A DNA stretch of 64,000 nucleotides from Sphingomonas sp. SUN039 (GCF_024758725.1 NZ_CP096972.1:2462001-2526000); one strand, 5' to 3'. Counted from the stretch's first letter, positions 40,473 to 49,713 are shown. Notes: generated by a model not told the origin, from the sequence alone. Made by a program: numbers and translations.

Positions 40473-42264
40473 CCATGACCTCCCCAATTATGCCGCACGC
40501 CTGACCGCGTTTCGCACGCAACTGGCGGCGGACGGACTCGACGGTTTCGTCGTGCCGCTGACCGACGAGCATATGAGCGAATATGTCGGCGATTATGCCA
40601 AGCGGCTCGAATGGCTGACCGGCTTTCGCGGGTCGGCGGGGGCGGCGGCGGTCCTGCCCGACCGCGCTGCGGTGTTCGTCGACGGACGCTACACGTTGCA
40701 GGTGCAGCAGCAGGTCGACGGCAGCCTGTTCGACTATGTCGGCGTGCCGCAATCGAGCATCGCGGCGTGGCTGGGCGAGCATGCCAAGGCTGGCGCGCGG
40801 ATCGGCTACGATCCCTGGCTGCATAACAAGGGCTGGGTGGAGAGCGTCGGCAAGGTCGTCACGCTGGTGCCCGTTGCCCGCAATCCGCTCGATGCGGTGT
40901 GGGCCGACCGTCCGGCGATGTCGCCCGCCAAGCTGAAGGTCCAGTCGAACGAGCTCGCCGGACGCAGCGCCGCCGACAAACGCGCCGAAATCGCCGACTG
41001 GCTGACCGGCCATGGCCTCGACGCAACAGTGATGACCGCGCTCGATTCGGTCGCCTGGACGTTCAACCTGCGCGGCGACGATGTGACGCACACGCCGGTC
41101 GGGCTGGCGTTCGCGATCCTCCACGCCGATGCGACCGCCGACCTGTTCGTCGAGCCGCACAAGATCGACGAAACGGTGCGCGCGGCGCTCGGCAATGGCG
41201 TGCGGGTGCATGACCGCGCGGCGTTCGCGGCGATGCTGGCGAGCCTACAAGGCAAGCGCATCGCGAGCGACCCCGAACGCGCGGTCGTCGCGGTGTTCGA
41301 CGCGTTGGCGAAGGGCGGCGCGACCATCGTCGAAGCGCGCGATCCGGCGGTGCTGGCCAAGGCGATCAAGAACCGCGTCGAACAGGCGGGGCAGCGGTCG
41401 GCTCAGGCGCGCGACGGCGCGGCGCTCAGCCGCTATCTCCACTGGCTGTCGGTCGAGGCCCCGAAGGGCGGGCTGACCGAGATTTCGGCGTCCGACCAGC
41501 TTCGCAAATTCCGCGAAGCGACCGGCAAGCTGCTCGATTTGAGCTTCGACACCATTTCGGGCGCGGGGCCGCATGGCGCGATCATGCATTACAAGGCGAG
41601 CGCCGAGACCGACCGGCGGATCGATCCGTCGTCGGTCTATCTGTGCGACAGTGGCGGGCAGTACGCCGACGGCACCACCGATGTGACGCGGACGATCTGG
41701 GTCGGCCCGGGCGATCCGCCTGCCGAAGTGAAGGACCGCTTCACCCGCGTACTGCAAGGGCATATCGCGATTGCGCGCGCGGTCTTTCCGGCGGGGACGA
41801 CCGGCGGGCAACTCGACGGATTTGCGCGCCAGTTCCTGTGGGCGGCAGGGTGCGACTACGCGCACGGGACCGGCCACGGTGTCGGCGCGTTCCTCGCGGT
41901 GCACGAGGGGCCGCAGCGCATCGCCAAGCCCGGCGGCGGACAGCCGGGCACGGCCGAACCGCTGGTCGCGGGCATGTTCCTGTCGAACGAGCCGGGCTAT
42001 TACAAGCCCGACCATTACGGCATCCGCATCGAGAATCTGGTGCTGGTCGAGGAGCGGCAGATCGCGGGCGGCGACATGCCGATGCTGGGGTTCGAAACGC
42101 TGACCTTTGCCCCAATCGACAAGACGATGATCGAACCTGCGCTGCTCAGCGACGCCGAACGCGCGTGGCTCGACGGCTATCATGCGGATGTGCTGCGGAT
42201 CGTCGGGCCGCAGGTCGAGGGCGAAGCAAAGGCGTGGCTGGAAAGCGTTTGCGCGCCGCTTTGA
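40465..42264 (+). CDS. Xaa-Pro aminopeptidase (M24B, long eukaryotic-like type)
   Basis: A 599-residue aminopeptidase P of the long three-domain type (two creatinase-like N-terminal domains, then the pita-bread catalytic domain from about residue 310). Metal ligands are visible in YLCDSGGQYADGTTDVTRTI (two aspartates), GTGHGVGAFLAVHEGP (histidine), LSNEPGYYKP (glutamate) and HYGIRIENLVLV (glutamate). It removes N-terminal residues preceding proline. ATG at 40465 overlaps the hydrolase stop by eight bases. It is probably cytoplasmic, as no signal is seen. Confidence 0.94.
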   Translation: MADHDLPNYAARLTAFRTQLAADGLDGFVVPLTDEHMSEYVGDYAKRLEWLTGFRGSAGAAAVLPDRAAVFVDGRYTLQVQQQVDGSLFDYVGVPQSSIAAWLGEHAKAGARIGYDPWLHNKGWVESVGKVVTLVPVARNPLDAVWADRPAMSPAKLKVQSNELAGRSAADKRAEIADWLTGHGLDATVMTALDSVAWTFNLRGDDVTHTPVGLAFAILHADATADLFVEPHKIDETVRAALGNGVRVHDRAAFAAMLASLQGKRIASDPERAVVAVFDALAKGGATIVEARDPAVLAKAIKNRVEQAGQRSAQARDGAALSRYLHWLSVEAPKGGLTEISASDQLRKFREATGKLLDLSFDTISGAGPHGAIMHYKASAETDRRIDPSSVYLCDSGGQYADGTTDVTRTIWVGPGDPPAEVKDRFTRVLQGHIAIARAVFPAGTTGGQLDGFARQFLWAAGCDYAHGTGHGVGAFLAVHEGPQRIAKPGGGQPGTAEPLVAGMFLSNEPGYYKPDHYGIRIENLVLVEERQIAGGDMPMLGFETLTFAPIDKTMIEPALLSDAERAWLDGYHADVLRIVGPQVEGEAKAWLESVCAPL

Positions 42265-42268
42265 ACGG

Positions 42269-42886
42269 TCAGCCTTGGAGCATCCGCGCTTTCGGCAGTC
42301 CCAGCGCGCCTGCGACTCCCGCGCCGATCAGCGCGAAGCCTGCGCCCCAGAGGGCACCGCCGATGATATCGGTCGGCCAATGGACGCCGAGCATCGGGCG
42401 GGTGACGGCGATAGCAAGCGCAATGCCGAGCGCGGGCCAGCGCAGCCACCCCTCGCGCATCAACAGCGCGGCGGCGAGCAGCACGACCATGGCGCCGCCC
42501 GCATGGCCGCTGGGGAAGCTGAGGTCGCCCGCCTGGTCGAACCACGGCGTCAGGCGCGGACGCGCGCGGCCGTAGAACAGCTTGGCCTGCGTATGTCCCA
42601 TGATCGAGACGCTGACGGTGATCAGGTAAACCACCGCCGAGCGCCAGCAGTGCCGCGCGATCAGCACGATGCAGACGAGGATCACGAACACACTGCGCGG
42701 ATCGACATCGCCCAGTTCGGTGACGAACTGCGTCGCCGCGACCAGCCAGCGCGGCGACGCCCCGGTCAGCGCCAGCGCGTACATGACCGGCGTGTCGAAC
42801 CACGCCAGCCACCCCGCCACGATCGCAAAACCGAGCGCGACGGCAGCCGCGACCAGCGCAGCCCCGGTCGCGATGCGGCGGTTCAA
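42269..42886 (-). CDS. PAP2-family membrane phosphatase
   Basis: A 205-residue membrane phosphatase of the PAP2 type. The three motifs are present: KLFYGRARPR near residue 105, LSFPSGHAGGA near 124 and RPMLGVHWPTDIIGG near 165. About five to six hydrophobic helices surround them. By family it dephosphorylates lipid phosphates such as undecaprenyl pyrophosphate or phosphatidic acid. TTG at 42886 overlaps the stop of the amidohydrolase (TTGA), so the two are coupled. It is convergent with the aminopeptidase. Confidence 0.9.
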   Translation of the reverse strand: MNRRIATGAALVAAAVALGFAIVAGWLAWFDTPVMYALALTGASPRWLVAATQFVTELGDVDPRSVFVILVCIVLIARHCWRSAVVYLITVSVSIMGHTQAKLFYGRARPRLTPWFDQAGDLSFPSGHAGGAMVVLLAAALLMREGWLRWPALGIALAIAVTRPMLGVHWPTDIIGGALWGAGFALIGAGVAGALGLPKARMLQG

Positions 42887-44160
42887 CGACCCTTCACCAC
42901 CACGCCGCCCTTCACTACCACCGCGACCTTTTCGAGCACGCGCACGTCCTTCAGCGGGTCGCCATCGACCGCGATCATGTCGGCATAGCGACCGACCGCA
43001 ATCGCCCCCACGTCCTTTTCGCGGCGCAGTGCCTGCGCGGCGTTGCGGGTTGCGGCCTGGATCGCCTGCAACGGGGTCAGCCCGTATTCGACCATGTAAC
43101 GGAACTGCCCGCCGACCTGCCCGTGCGGCATCACCCCCGCGTCGCTGCCGAACACCATCCGGACGCCCGCGCGCGCGGCCTTGCGGAAATTATCGCGCTG
43201 GAGCTGCGCGATCTCGCGGTCCTTGCGGAGGTTGTCGGGCAGCACGCCGTTCTTCGCGCCCTCGGCCTGGGTGTAATCGGTGTTGAAAATGTCCATCGAA
43301 AACCACACCGGGCGGACGCGCGCGACCGCGAGCTTGATGCCTTCGTCATCGACCAGGCTGGCATGTTCGATGGTGTCGATGCCGGCGCGGATCGCGGCCT
43401 TGATGCCGTCGGCCCCGTGCGCGTGGGCGGCAACTTGCAGACCCCATTGGTGCGCCTCGTCGGCGATGGCGCGGAGTTCCACTTCGCTCAGCTGCTGCTG
43501 GCCAGGTTCGGTGTTGCGGCTGAACACGCCGCCGGTCGCGCAGACCTTGATGACTTCGGCCCCGAATTTGCGCTGGCGGCGAACCTGATAGCGGAACTCC
43601 TCGACCCCGTCGGCGACCCCTTCTTCCTTCTTGGGTTTTTCAAGGGAGGGTGGCAGGAACGTGCTGTCGCAGTGCCCGCCGGTCGCGCCGAGCGCATAAC
43701 CGGCAGGGACGATGCGCGGGCCGACCGCATAGCCATTGTCGATGGCCTGTTTCAGCCCGATGTCGTTGCGGTTGCCCGACCCGACATTGCGGACGGTGGT
43801 GAACCCGGCATCGAGCATCGCGCGGGCATTGCCGACGGCGGTCATGCCGAAGAAGCTGTCAGTGAATTCCAGCCCGCGATAGCCGCCGATATCGGCGGGC
43901 GAATCGAGGTGGACGTGCATGTCGATGAGGCCGGGCAGGATTGTCCGGTCGCCCAGATCGACGATCTTCGCCTCGCCGGAGAGGCGCACGGTGCGTGAAT
44001 CCGCAATCCCCGCAACGCGCCCGTCGGTGACGGTGACCAGCGGATAGTCGATGACGCGGCCGGTCTCGACGTCGATCATGTGCGCGGCGCGAAAGTGGAC
44101 GGTCTCGGCGAGCGCAGGGGCGGCGAGGGTCAGAACGGCAGCGGTGAGCAACAGGCGCAT
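42883..44160 (-). CDS. Exported metal-dependent amidohydrolase (imidazolonepropionase-like)
   Basis: A 425-residue amidohydrolase with an N-terminal signal peptide (MRLLLTAAVLTLAAPALA), so probably periplasmic. Metal residues are visible: HVH in PGLIDMHVHLD near residue 82, lysine in AEVIKVCATGG near 208, histidines in VAAHAHGAD and IEHASLV, and aspartate in VFGSDAGVMPHG near 343. This subgroup contains peptidases hydrolysing Xaa-Pro or Xaa-Arg dipeptides. Together with the aminopeptidase P nearby it may serve peptide turnover. The stop overlaps the PAP2 start. Confidence 0.92.
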   Translation of the reverse strand: MRLLLTAAVLTLAAPALAETVHFRAAHMIDVETGRVIDYPLVTVTDGRVAGIADSRTVRLSGEAKIVDLGDRTILPGLIDMHVHLDSPADIGGYRGLEFTDSFFGMTAVGNARAMLDAGFTTVRNVGSGNRNDIGLKQAIDNGYAVGPRIVPAGYALGATGGHCDSTFLPPSLEKPKKEEGVADGVEEFRYQVRRQRKFGAEVIKVCATGGVFSRNTEPGQQQLSEVELRAIADEAHQWGLQVAAHAHGADGIKAAIRAGIDTIEHASLVDDEGIKLAVARVRPVWFSMDIFNTDYTQAEGAKNGVLPDNLRKDREIAQLQRDNFRKAARAGVRMVFGSDAGVMPHGQVGGQFRYMVEYGLTPLQAIQAATRNAAQALRREKDVGAIAVGRYADMIAVDGDPLKDVRVLEKVAVVVKGGVVVKGR

Positions 44161-44220
44161 GGAAATCCCCTTTATGGTTGCGGACAGCTTAGCGGGGTCG
44201 GGAGCGAGGGGAACTCCCTA

Positions 44221-44374
44221 ATTCCTCCCCACGAAGCGCAGGGGAGGTGGCGCGAGCGCAGCGAGCGACGATGTTTCCGTCGGGACGCCGTTTCGTTTGG
44301 TGAGACCGTCCGCCGCTGAACGCGGCGGCCCCTCCGCCCTGCGGGCACCTCCCCTGCGCTGCGCTGGGGAGGAG
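44221..44374. repeat. Inverted repeat doublet between amidohydrolase and lpdA
   Basis: Left unit TCCTCCCC...GCGCAGGGGAGGTGGC (44223-44252) faces a right unit CACCTCCCCTGCGC...GGGGAGGA (44346-44373). Between them are shorter inverted pieces (CCGCCGC/GCGGCGG). It ends directly at the lpdA stop codon. It belongs to the same family as 5679-5846 and 23401-23432. Confidence 0.78.
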
Positions 44375-45769
44375 TTAAAAGTGCAACGCCCGACCGTATG
44401 CGCCCAGCACACTCTCGTGCATCATTTCCGACAACGTCGGATGCGGGAAGACGGTGTGCATGAAATCCGCCTCGACCAGCTCCGCCGTCTTGCCGACGGT
44501 ATAACCCTGGATCAGTTCGGTAACCTCGGCCCCCACCATATGCGCGCCGAGCAGTTCGCCGGTCTTCGCGTCGAACACCGTCTTGATGAACCCTTCCGCT
44601 TCGCCCAGCGCAATCGCCTTCCCGTTGCCGATGAAGGGGAAATTGCCGACCTTGACCGCGTGGCCCGCTTCCTTGGCCTTGGCCTCGGTCAGGCCGACGC
44701 TCGCGACCTGCGGGTGGCAATAGGTGCAGCCGGGGATGTTCTTCGGGTCCATCGCATGCGGATGGCCGCCTGCAATCGCTTCTGCCGCAATCGTGCCTTC
44801 GTGCGAAGCCTTGTGCGCCAGCCACGGCGGCTGGGTCACGTCGCCGATAGCCCAGACGCCCGCAACGCTGGTCTGGCACATCGCATTGGTGACGATATGG
44901 CCGCGGTCGGTCGCGATGCCGAGCGCTTCCAGCCCGATGTTCTCGGTGTTCGGCACGATGCCGACCGCGACGATGACATGGCTGAAATCCTCGGTGGTGA
45001 CATTGCCGTCCTTCGCCTTGATCTCTGCCGAAATGCCGCTGCCGGTATCGGTGATTTTCTGCACGCCGGTCGACGGGCGGATGTCCATGCCCTGTTTCGC
45101 CAGCGCCTTGTGCAGGAACGTCGAGACGTCCGCGTCCTCGACCGGCACGATGCGGTCGAGCATTTCGACGACGGTCACCTTCGCGCCCATGTCGTTGTAG
45201 AAGCTGGCGAACTCGATCCCGATCGCGCCCGACCCGATGACGAGCAGTTTCGTCGGCATTTCGGGCGGGACCATCGCGTGGCGATAGGTCCAGATGCGCT
45301 TGCCGTCGGCAGGCGCGAAGGGCAGGTCGCGGGCGCGGGCACCGGTCGCGATAATGATGTTCTTGGCGGTCAGTTCGGTCGTCGTGCCGTCTTTGGTGAC
45401 GGAAATCGCATTCGCGGCGGTCAGCTTGCCGTCGCCCATGTGCACCGTGATCTTGTTCTTCTTCATCAGGTGCGTGACGCCCTGATTGAGCTGCCTCGCG
45501 ACCCCGCGCGACCGCTTCACCACAGCCTCGATGTCGGCGCTGATCCCCGATGCGGCAAGGCCATAGTCCTTGGCGTGCTGCATATAGTGATAGATTTCCG
45601 CCGACCGCAGCAGCGCCTTGGTCGGGATGCACCCCCAGTTGAGACAGATGCCGCCGAGATTCTCGCGCTCGACGATGGCAGTCTTGAGCCCGAGCTGCGC
45701 CGCGCGGATCGCCGCGACATAGCCGCCGGGTCCGGAGCCGAGGACGATGAGGTCGTATTGGTCAGGCAT
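44375..45769 (-). CDS. lpdA: Dihydrolipoyl dehydrogenase (E3)
   Basis: FAD-dependent E3 component of 2-oxoacid dehydrogenase complexes, 464 residues. FAD-binding GSGPGGYVAAIRAAQLG opens the protein. The redox disulfide is in GGICLNWGCIPTKALLR near residue 42-47. NAD-binding VIGSGAIGIEFASFY lies near 180, and the C-terminal catalytic pair is in HTVFPHPTLSE. ATG at 45769 is preferred because the longer frame encodes palindromic repeat. It is separated from the E2 gene by a DUF559 cassette whose stop overlaps the lpdA start. Confidence 0.95.
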   Translation of the reverse strand: MPDQYDLIVLGSGPGGYVAAIRAAQLGLKTAIVERENLGGICLNWGCIPTKALLRSAEIYHYMQHAKDYGLAASGISADIEAVVKRSRGVARQLNQGVTHLMKKNKITVHMGDGKLTAANAISVTKDGTTTELTAKNIIIATGARARDLPFAPADGKRIWTYRHAMVPPEMPTKLLVIGSGAIGIEFASFYNDMGAKVTVVEMLDRIVPVEDADVSTFLHKALAKQGMDIRPSTGVQKITDTGSGISAEIKAKDGNVTTEDFSHVIVAVGIVPNTENIGLEALGIATDRGHIVTNAMCQTSVAGVWAIGDVTQPPWLAHKASHEGTIAAEAIAGGHPHAMDPKNIPGCTYCHPQVASVGLTEAKAKEAGHAVKVGNFPFIGNGKAIALGEAEGFIKTVFDAKTGELLGAHMVGAEVTELIQGYTVGKTAELVEADFMHTVFPHPTLSEMMHESVLGAYGRALHF

Positions 45770-46175
45770 GGTCGAGAGCACCTTCAAAGCCCCTCCCCCC
45801 TTGCGGGGGAGGGGTTGGGGAGAGGGGACGCGCCGCGTCTGCGGCGCACAAAGACTCAACGGCGTGAAGAATTGCTGTGGCGACGCCTTCTGTATTGGTC
45901 AGAATGTCGTTGTTCCAGAAGTGCAAAATCTGGAAGCCTTGCCGTCTAAACCAGGCATTCCGCATCGCATCGTGCTTGCCGTCGGCATGTTGGCCGCCAT
46001 CGGCCTCGACGATCAAGCGATGCTCGAAGCATACGAAGTCGGCGATGTAGAGGTCGTCAAATACGACTTGATGCCGCCATTTGAGCGCCTCCAGCCGCTT
46101 GGCTCGAAGGATCGACCACAGGCGAATCTCTGCGTCCGTCGGGTTTGAGCGCATGTAATTGGCGCGCTCCCGCAT
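45762..46175 (-). CDS. DUF559 family endonuclease-like protein within repeat-flanked cassette
   Basis: A 137-residue DUF559 protein from ATG 46175; longer frames reach 46292 through repeat-derived codons. The core runs YMRSNPTDAEIRLWSILRAKRL, then IADFVCFEHRLIVEADGGQHA and ILHFWNNDIL. Aspartate and glutamate residues in IADFVC and VEADG fit a PD-(D/E)XK-like site. The C-terminal tail (RPLSPTPPPQGGRGFEG) is translated from the flanking repeat. The gene stands between E2 and E3 genes of pyruvate dehydrogenase, reading in the same direction, and its stop overlaps lpdA by eight bases. Confidence 0.8.
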   Translation of the reverse strand: MRERANYMRSNPTDAEIRLWSILRAKRLEALKWRHQVVFDDLYIADFVCFEHRLIVEADGGQHADGKHDAMRNAWFRRQGFQILHFWNNDILTNTEGVATAILHAVESLCAADAARPLSPTPPPQGGRGFEGALDHA

Positions 46176-46270
46176 AAGCGCGTGCCGTGTTTGGGCCTCG
46201 GCCAGAGTCTTTGGGCGGCTATCGCCGCCACCCCCTCTCCCCAACCCCTCCCCCGCAGGGGGGGAGGGGC
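45789..46270. mobile_element. Candidate mobile cassette: DUF559 gene between inverted ~40-bp repeats
   Basis: The left end 45789-45827 (GCCCCTCCCCCCTTGCGGGG... ending TTGGGGAGAGGGG) is the reverse complement of the right end 46231-46270 with about one mismatch in 39. Each end is itself a CCCCTCC/GGAGGGG hairpin. The ends enclose the DUF559 core. No target-site duplication is obvious by eye. Classification as mobile is inference from structure and from the second repeat-flanked DUF559 gene at 15-524. Confidence 0.45.
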
Positions 46271-46292
46271 TAGAGTGCGCCCCCGTCGCCAC

Positions 46293-47618
46293 TTACGCCA
46301 CCAACCCCAGCGGGCTCTCCACCAGTTCCTTGAACGCCTTCATCAACTGCGCGCCATCCGCGCCGTCGATGGCGCGGTGGTCGAAGCTGCCGGTGGCGCT
46401 CATCACGGTCGCGATGGCGAGCGCGCCGTCGACCACATAGGGGCGCTGTTCGCCCGCGCCGATCGCCATGATCATGCCCTGCGGCGGGTTGATGACGGCT
46501 TCGAACTGCTTGATGCCCATCATGCCCATGTTCGAGAGCGACGCGGTGCCGCCCTGGAATTCGTGCGGTTGCAGCTTGCCGTCCTTCGCCTTGACCGCGA
46601 GCGCCGCCATTTCGGTCGAGATCGCGGACACCGATTTGCTGCCTGCATCGACGATGATCGGGGTGATGAGGCCGGTCGGCGTCGATACCGCGACACTGAT
46701 GTCGGCGCGGCTGAACTTGATGAGGTCGGTGGGCGTGAAACTGACGTTGCAGCTCGGCACTGCGACCAGCGATTTCGCCAACGCCTTGATCAGCAGGTCG
46801 TTGACGCTGAGCTTCACATTCTGGCCCGCAAGCGCCGCATTGAGCTCCCCGCGCAGTTTGAGCAACGCATCGAGCCGCACGTCGACGGTCAGATAGATGT
46901 GCGGCACCTGCTGCTTCGATTCGGTCAGGCGGCGCGCAATGACCTTGCGGATATTGGTGAGCTTGACCGCCTCGTGCGGGATGTCGGAGGCGAACGGCGC
47001 GGCAGCGGGCGCAGGGGCCGCGGGTGCAGGTGTCGCGGCAGGTGCCGGAGCGGCAGCGACAGGCGCGGCCTTCGCGGCTCCGGGCGTTGCGCCCTCTACG
47101 TCCGCCTTCACGATTCGCCCATTGGGGCCGGTGCCCTTGAGCGTCGACAGGTCGATACCTTTTTCCTCGGCCAGCCGTTTGGCGAGCGGGGAGATGAGAA
47201 TCCTACCCTCTTCGCTTTGCGGAGAGGGCGATGCGCCAGCATCGGGAGAGGATTCAGGTGCGGGCATGGGCGCTGCCGCGACCGGCGCCGCAGCCACTGC
47301 CGCCGGTTCGGGCCTCTCCCGGCTCGGCTGCGCCTCCCCGCCCTCTCCACGGGGTGGAGAGGGTTGGGCCTCTTCGCCGTCCGCCGCAATCGTCGCAATG
47401 ACGGTGCCGACCTTCACCCCCTCGGTCCCTTCCGCGACGGTGATCGACGCAATCACCCCCTCGTCGACCGCTTCGAATTCCATCGTCGCCTTGTCGGTTT
47501 CGATTTCGGCCATCACGTCGCCGGACTTGACGGTATCGCCAACCTTCACGAGCCATTTCGCAAGCGTCCCCTCTTCCATCGTCGGGGACAGGGCAGGCAT
47601 CTTCAGCTCGATCGGCAT
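46293..47618 (-). CDS. pdhC: Pyruvate dehydrogenase E2 (dihydrolipoyl acetyltransferase)
   Basis: A 441-residue E2 component. The single lipoyl domain (about 1-80) has the lipoylated lysine at position 43 in [10 protein letters not shown] long alanine/proline linker follows, then the E3-binding domain ([33 protein letters not shown], about 140-175), a second Ala/Pro linker and the catalytic domain with [10 protein letters not shown] near the end. The first linker (about residues 85-138) includes two inverted repeat units in frame. The E1 genes are not adjacent; the next gene upstream is divergent. Confidence 0.95.
   Translation of the reverse strand: MPIELKMPALSPTMEEGTLAKWLVKVGDTVKSGDVMAEIETDKATMEFEAVDEGVIASITVAEGTEGVKVGTVIATIAADGEEAQPSPPRGEGGEAQPSRERPEPAAVAAAPVAAAPMPAPESSPDAGASPSPQSEEGRILISPLAKRLAEEKGIDLSTLKGTGPNGRIVKADVEGATPGAAKAAPVAAAPAPAATPAPAAPAPAAAPFASDIPHEAVKLTNIRKVIARRLTESKQQVPHIYLTVDVRLDALLKLRGELNAALAGQNVKLSVNDLLIKALAKSLVAVPSCNVSFTPTDLIKFSRADISVAVSTPTGLITPIIVDAGSKSVSAISTEMAALAVKAKDGKLQPHEFQGGTASLSNMGMMGIKQFEAVINPPQGMIMAIGAGEQRPYVVDGALAIATVMSATGSFDHRAIDGADGAQLMKAFKELVESPLGLVA
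47205..47365. repeat. Inverted repeat doublet inside the E2 linker
   Basis: 47205-47251 (ACCCTCTTCGCTTTGCGGAG..., ending CGGGAGAGG) and 47313-47365 (CCTCTCCCGG..., ending GGAGAGGGTT) are two copies of the composite that flanks the DUF559 gene at 15-524, in the same inverted arrangement. They are translated as PSPQSEEGR and [10 protein letters not shown] without a stop. Confidence 0.75.
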
Positions 47619-47717
47619 CGCTCTTCCTTATGGCCGTAGCGTCAATCCCCCTTCGCCAAGGGGGGGCTTGCGGTCAAGCCCGTGCTGTGTGCAGCTTATA
47701 TCGCAGGGGAGATTTCA

Positions 47718-48170
47718 ATGCGGACCTATCTCGTCGTCATCGACGAAACGCCCGAAGCCGAGGCGGCGCTGCGCTTTGCGGCGCGGCGCGCGGCCAAGAC
47801 CGGGGGGACGGTGCAGATCCTGGCGCTGATCCCGCCGGTCGAGTTCGTGGGGCTGAGCGGCGTTCAGGCGACCATGGAGGAGGAAGCGCGGCAGCACGCC
47901 GAGGCGCTGGTCGCGGGCGCGGCGGGCATGCTGAGCGAGGAACAGGGCATCCACCCCTCGATCCTGGTCGAGACGGGCGAGCCGGTGCCGCTGATCCGCA
48001 AGGCGATTGCCGATAATCCCAATGTCGCGGCGCTGGTGCTGGGCGCGGCGGCGAGCGGCGCGCCGGGGCCTTTGGTATCGCATTTTGCGGGCGAAGCGGG
48101 GCAGCTGCCGTGCCCCGTGATGATCGTACCAGGCGGGCTGGACACGGAAGCGCTCGACCGGTTGAGTTGA
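47718..48170 (+). CDS. Universal stress protein (UspA) family
   Basis: A 150-residue single-domain Usp protein. It opens MRTYLVVIDETPEAEAALRFAARRAAKTGG and ends with LVLGAAASGAPGPLVSHFAGEAGQLPCPVMIVPGG, which is the region of the ATP-binding G-x-x-G pattern, here partly degenerate. ATG at 47718 follows AGGGGAGATTT. It is divergent from pdhC by about 100 bp and followed by a repeat doublet. Role: stress tolerance, by family. Confidence 0.88.
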   Translation: MRTYLVVIDETPEAEAALRFAARRAAKTGGTVQILALIPPVEFVGLSGVQATMEEEARQHAEALVAGAAGMLSEEQGIHPSILVETGEPVPLIRKAIADNPNVAALVLGAAASGAPGPLVSHFAGEAGQLPCPVMIVPGGLDTEALDRLS

Positions 48171-48174
48171 GGTT

Positions 48175-48353
48175 TGAACGCGAAGGAGGCGCGAAGGCGC
48201 AAAGGGAGCGCTCTTCATTCGACCTGCCCGCGTCAGCGGAGCAGACCTCATGCCGCCCGTTCCAGGTTTTTGGTGCCGCTAGCGCGGAAGGCCGAGGCAA
48301 GCCCGAACCCTTCGCGCCTTCCCGTCGTCTTCGCGCCTTCGCGTTAAACACCT
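48175..48353. repeat. Inverted repeat doublet with GCGAAGGCGCGAAGGCGC arms
   Basis: Left arm AACGCGAAGGAGGCGCGAAG (48177 onward) faces a right arm TTCGCGCCTTCGCGTTAA (about 48330-48353), with another GCGCCTTCCC unit between. It fills the 237-bp gap between the Usp and M28 peptidase genes; no gene is seen within. Confidence 0.72.
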
Positions 48354-48407
48354 TCTTACGCCGACCCCACACTCGACTTTGGTTTGGAAGAAGGTCTTAG
48401 TGTTCAG

Positions 48408-49703
48408 ATGAAAGCACTTCTCGTCCCACTCCCCGCCCTCGCCCTGATCGCCGCTGCGCCTGCCCCTGACCCTGCCAAGCTGCGCGCCACCGTCGATACG
48501 CTCGCCGCGTTCGGCACGCGCCATACCGCCTCCTCCACGACCGACCCGAAGCGAGGCATCGGCGCAGCGCGGAACTGGGCGGCGGGCGAGTTCGCGAAAC
48601 TGTCGGCGGCGTGCGGCGGGTGCATCGCGGTCGACCGCCCGAGCGCCCGGTTCGAGGGGCCGCGCGCCCCGAACGGCGTCATTGTCGAGGATGTGCTCGC
48701 CATCCAGCGCGGGACCGGCGACCCGAACCATATCGTCATTGTCGCAGGGCACATCGACAGCCGCAATTCGGACCCGATGGATGCGACCGGCGACGCGCCC
48801 GGCGCGAACGACGATGCCTCGGGCGTCGCGCTGGTGATGGAAGCGGCGCGAATCCTGTCGAAGGAGCGCCATAGCGCGACCATCGTCTATGCGGCGCTGT
48901 CTGGCGAGGAACAGGGGTTGTGGGGCGGCAAATTGCTGGCCGACACCGCCAAGGCGCGCGGCTGGCAGGTCGCGGCGATGCTCAACAACGACATCGTCGG
49001 GAACACGCGCGGGCAGGACGGGCGCATTGTCGCCGACCGGGTGCGCGTGTTCAGCGAGGGTGCGCGGGCGTCGGAAGATCTTGCCGCCGCAAAGCTGCGC
49101 CGCGCCTCGGGCGGCGAGGACGACAGTTCGTCGCGCGCGCTGGCGAAGCGGGTCGGCGATGTCGCGGCAGGCGCAAAGGGCGGACTGGCGGCGTTCCTCA
49201 TCCGCCGTCCCGACCGCTTCGGACGCGGCGGCGACCACACGGCGCTGCTCGAGGCGGGATATCCCGCGGTGCGCTTCAGCGTCGGTGTCGAGAATTACGA
49301 TGCCCAGCACCAGAACCTGCGAACGGAAGGCGGGCGCGTCTATGGCGACACCGCCGACCGGATGGACTTCCCTTATCTGGCGAAAGTGACCGCGCTGAAC
49401 GTCGCGGTTCTGCGCCAGCTTGCCGCCGCGCCGGGCGCGCCTGCGTCGGTCGTGCTGGAGGGCGCGGTGTCGACCGACACCACCGTCAAATGGACCGCCG
49501 TGGCGGGTGCGGCGGGTTATCGCCTGCGCTGGCGGCGCGCCGACCGGCCGAACTGGGAATTCTCGCGCGACGTGCCCGCGACGGCGGCGAGCGAAGTGCT
49601 GAAAGGCCTGATCGTCGACGACCATTTCGTCGGTGTGTCGGCGCTGTCGAAGGACGGTGCGGAGAGTCTGGTGACGTTCGGCGGGCTGGCAGCGGCGCGG
49701 TAG
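48408..49703 (+). CDS. M28 family metallopeptidase with C-terminal fibronectin-like domain
   Basis: A 431-residue zinc aminopeptidase-like protein. A signal-like N-terminus (MKALLVPLPALALIAAAPAPD) suggests export. Di-zinc residues are visible: AGHIDSRN (His, Asp), GANDDASG (bridging Asp), ALSGEEQGLWG (catalytic and binding Glu), LNNDIVGN (Asp) and GGDHTALLEAG (His). A beta-rich C-terminal segment (about 340-425, VKWTAVAGAAGYRLRWRRAD) resembles a fibronectin type III fold. ATG at 48408 is chosen at the signal. Confidence 0.9.
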   Translation: MKALLVPLPALALIAAAPAPDPAKLRATVDTLAAFGTRHTASSTTDPKRGIGAARNWAAGEFAKLSAACGGCIAVDRPSARFEGPRAPNGVIVEDVLAIQRGTGDPNHIVIVAGHIDSRNSDPMDATGDAPGANDDASGVALVMEAARILSKERHSATIVYAALSGEEQGLWGGKLLADTAKARGWQVAAMLNNDIVGNTRGQDGRIVADRVRVFSEGARASEDLAAAKLRRASGGEDDSSSRALAKRVGDVAAGAKGGLAAFLIRRPDRFGRGGDHTALLEAGYPAVRFSVGVENYDAQHQNLRTEGGRVYGDTADRMDFPYLAKVTALNVAVLRQLAAAPGAPASVVLEGAVSTDTTVKWTAVAGAAGYRLRWRRADRPNWEFSRDVPATAASEVLKGLIVDDHFVGVSALSKDGAESLVTFGGLAAAR

Positions 49704-49713
49704 ATGTACAACT

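Noticed and set aside
45789-46270. Insertion sequence with a standard transposase
   Set aside because: The only gene inside is DUF559; no DDE, HUH or tyrosine transposase motif and no target duplication was seen. A weaker mobile-cassette call is made instead.
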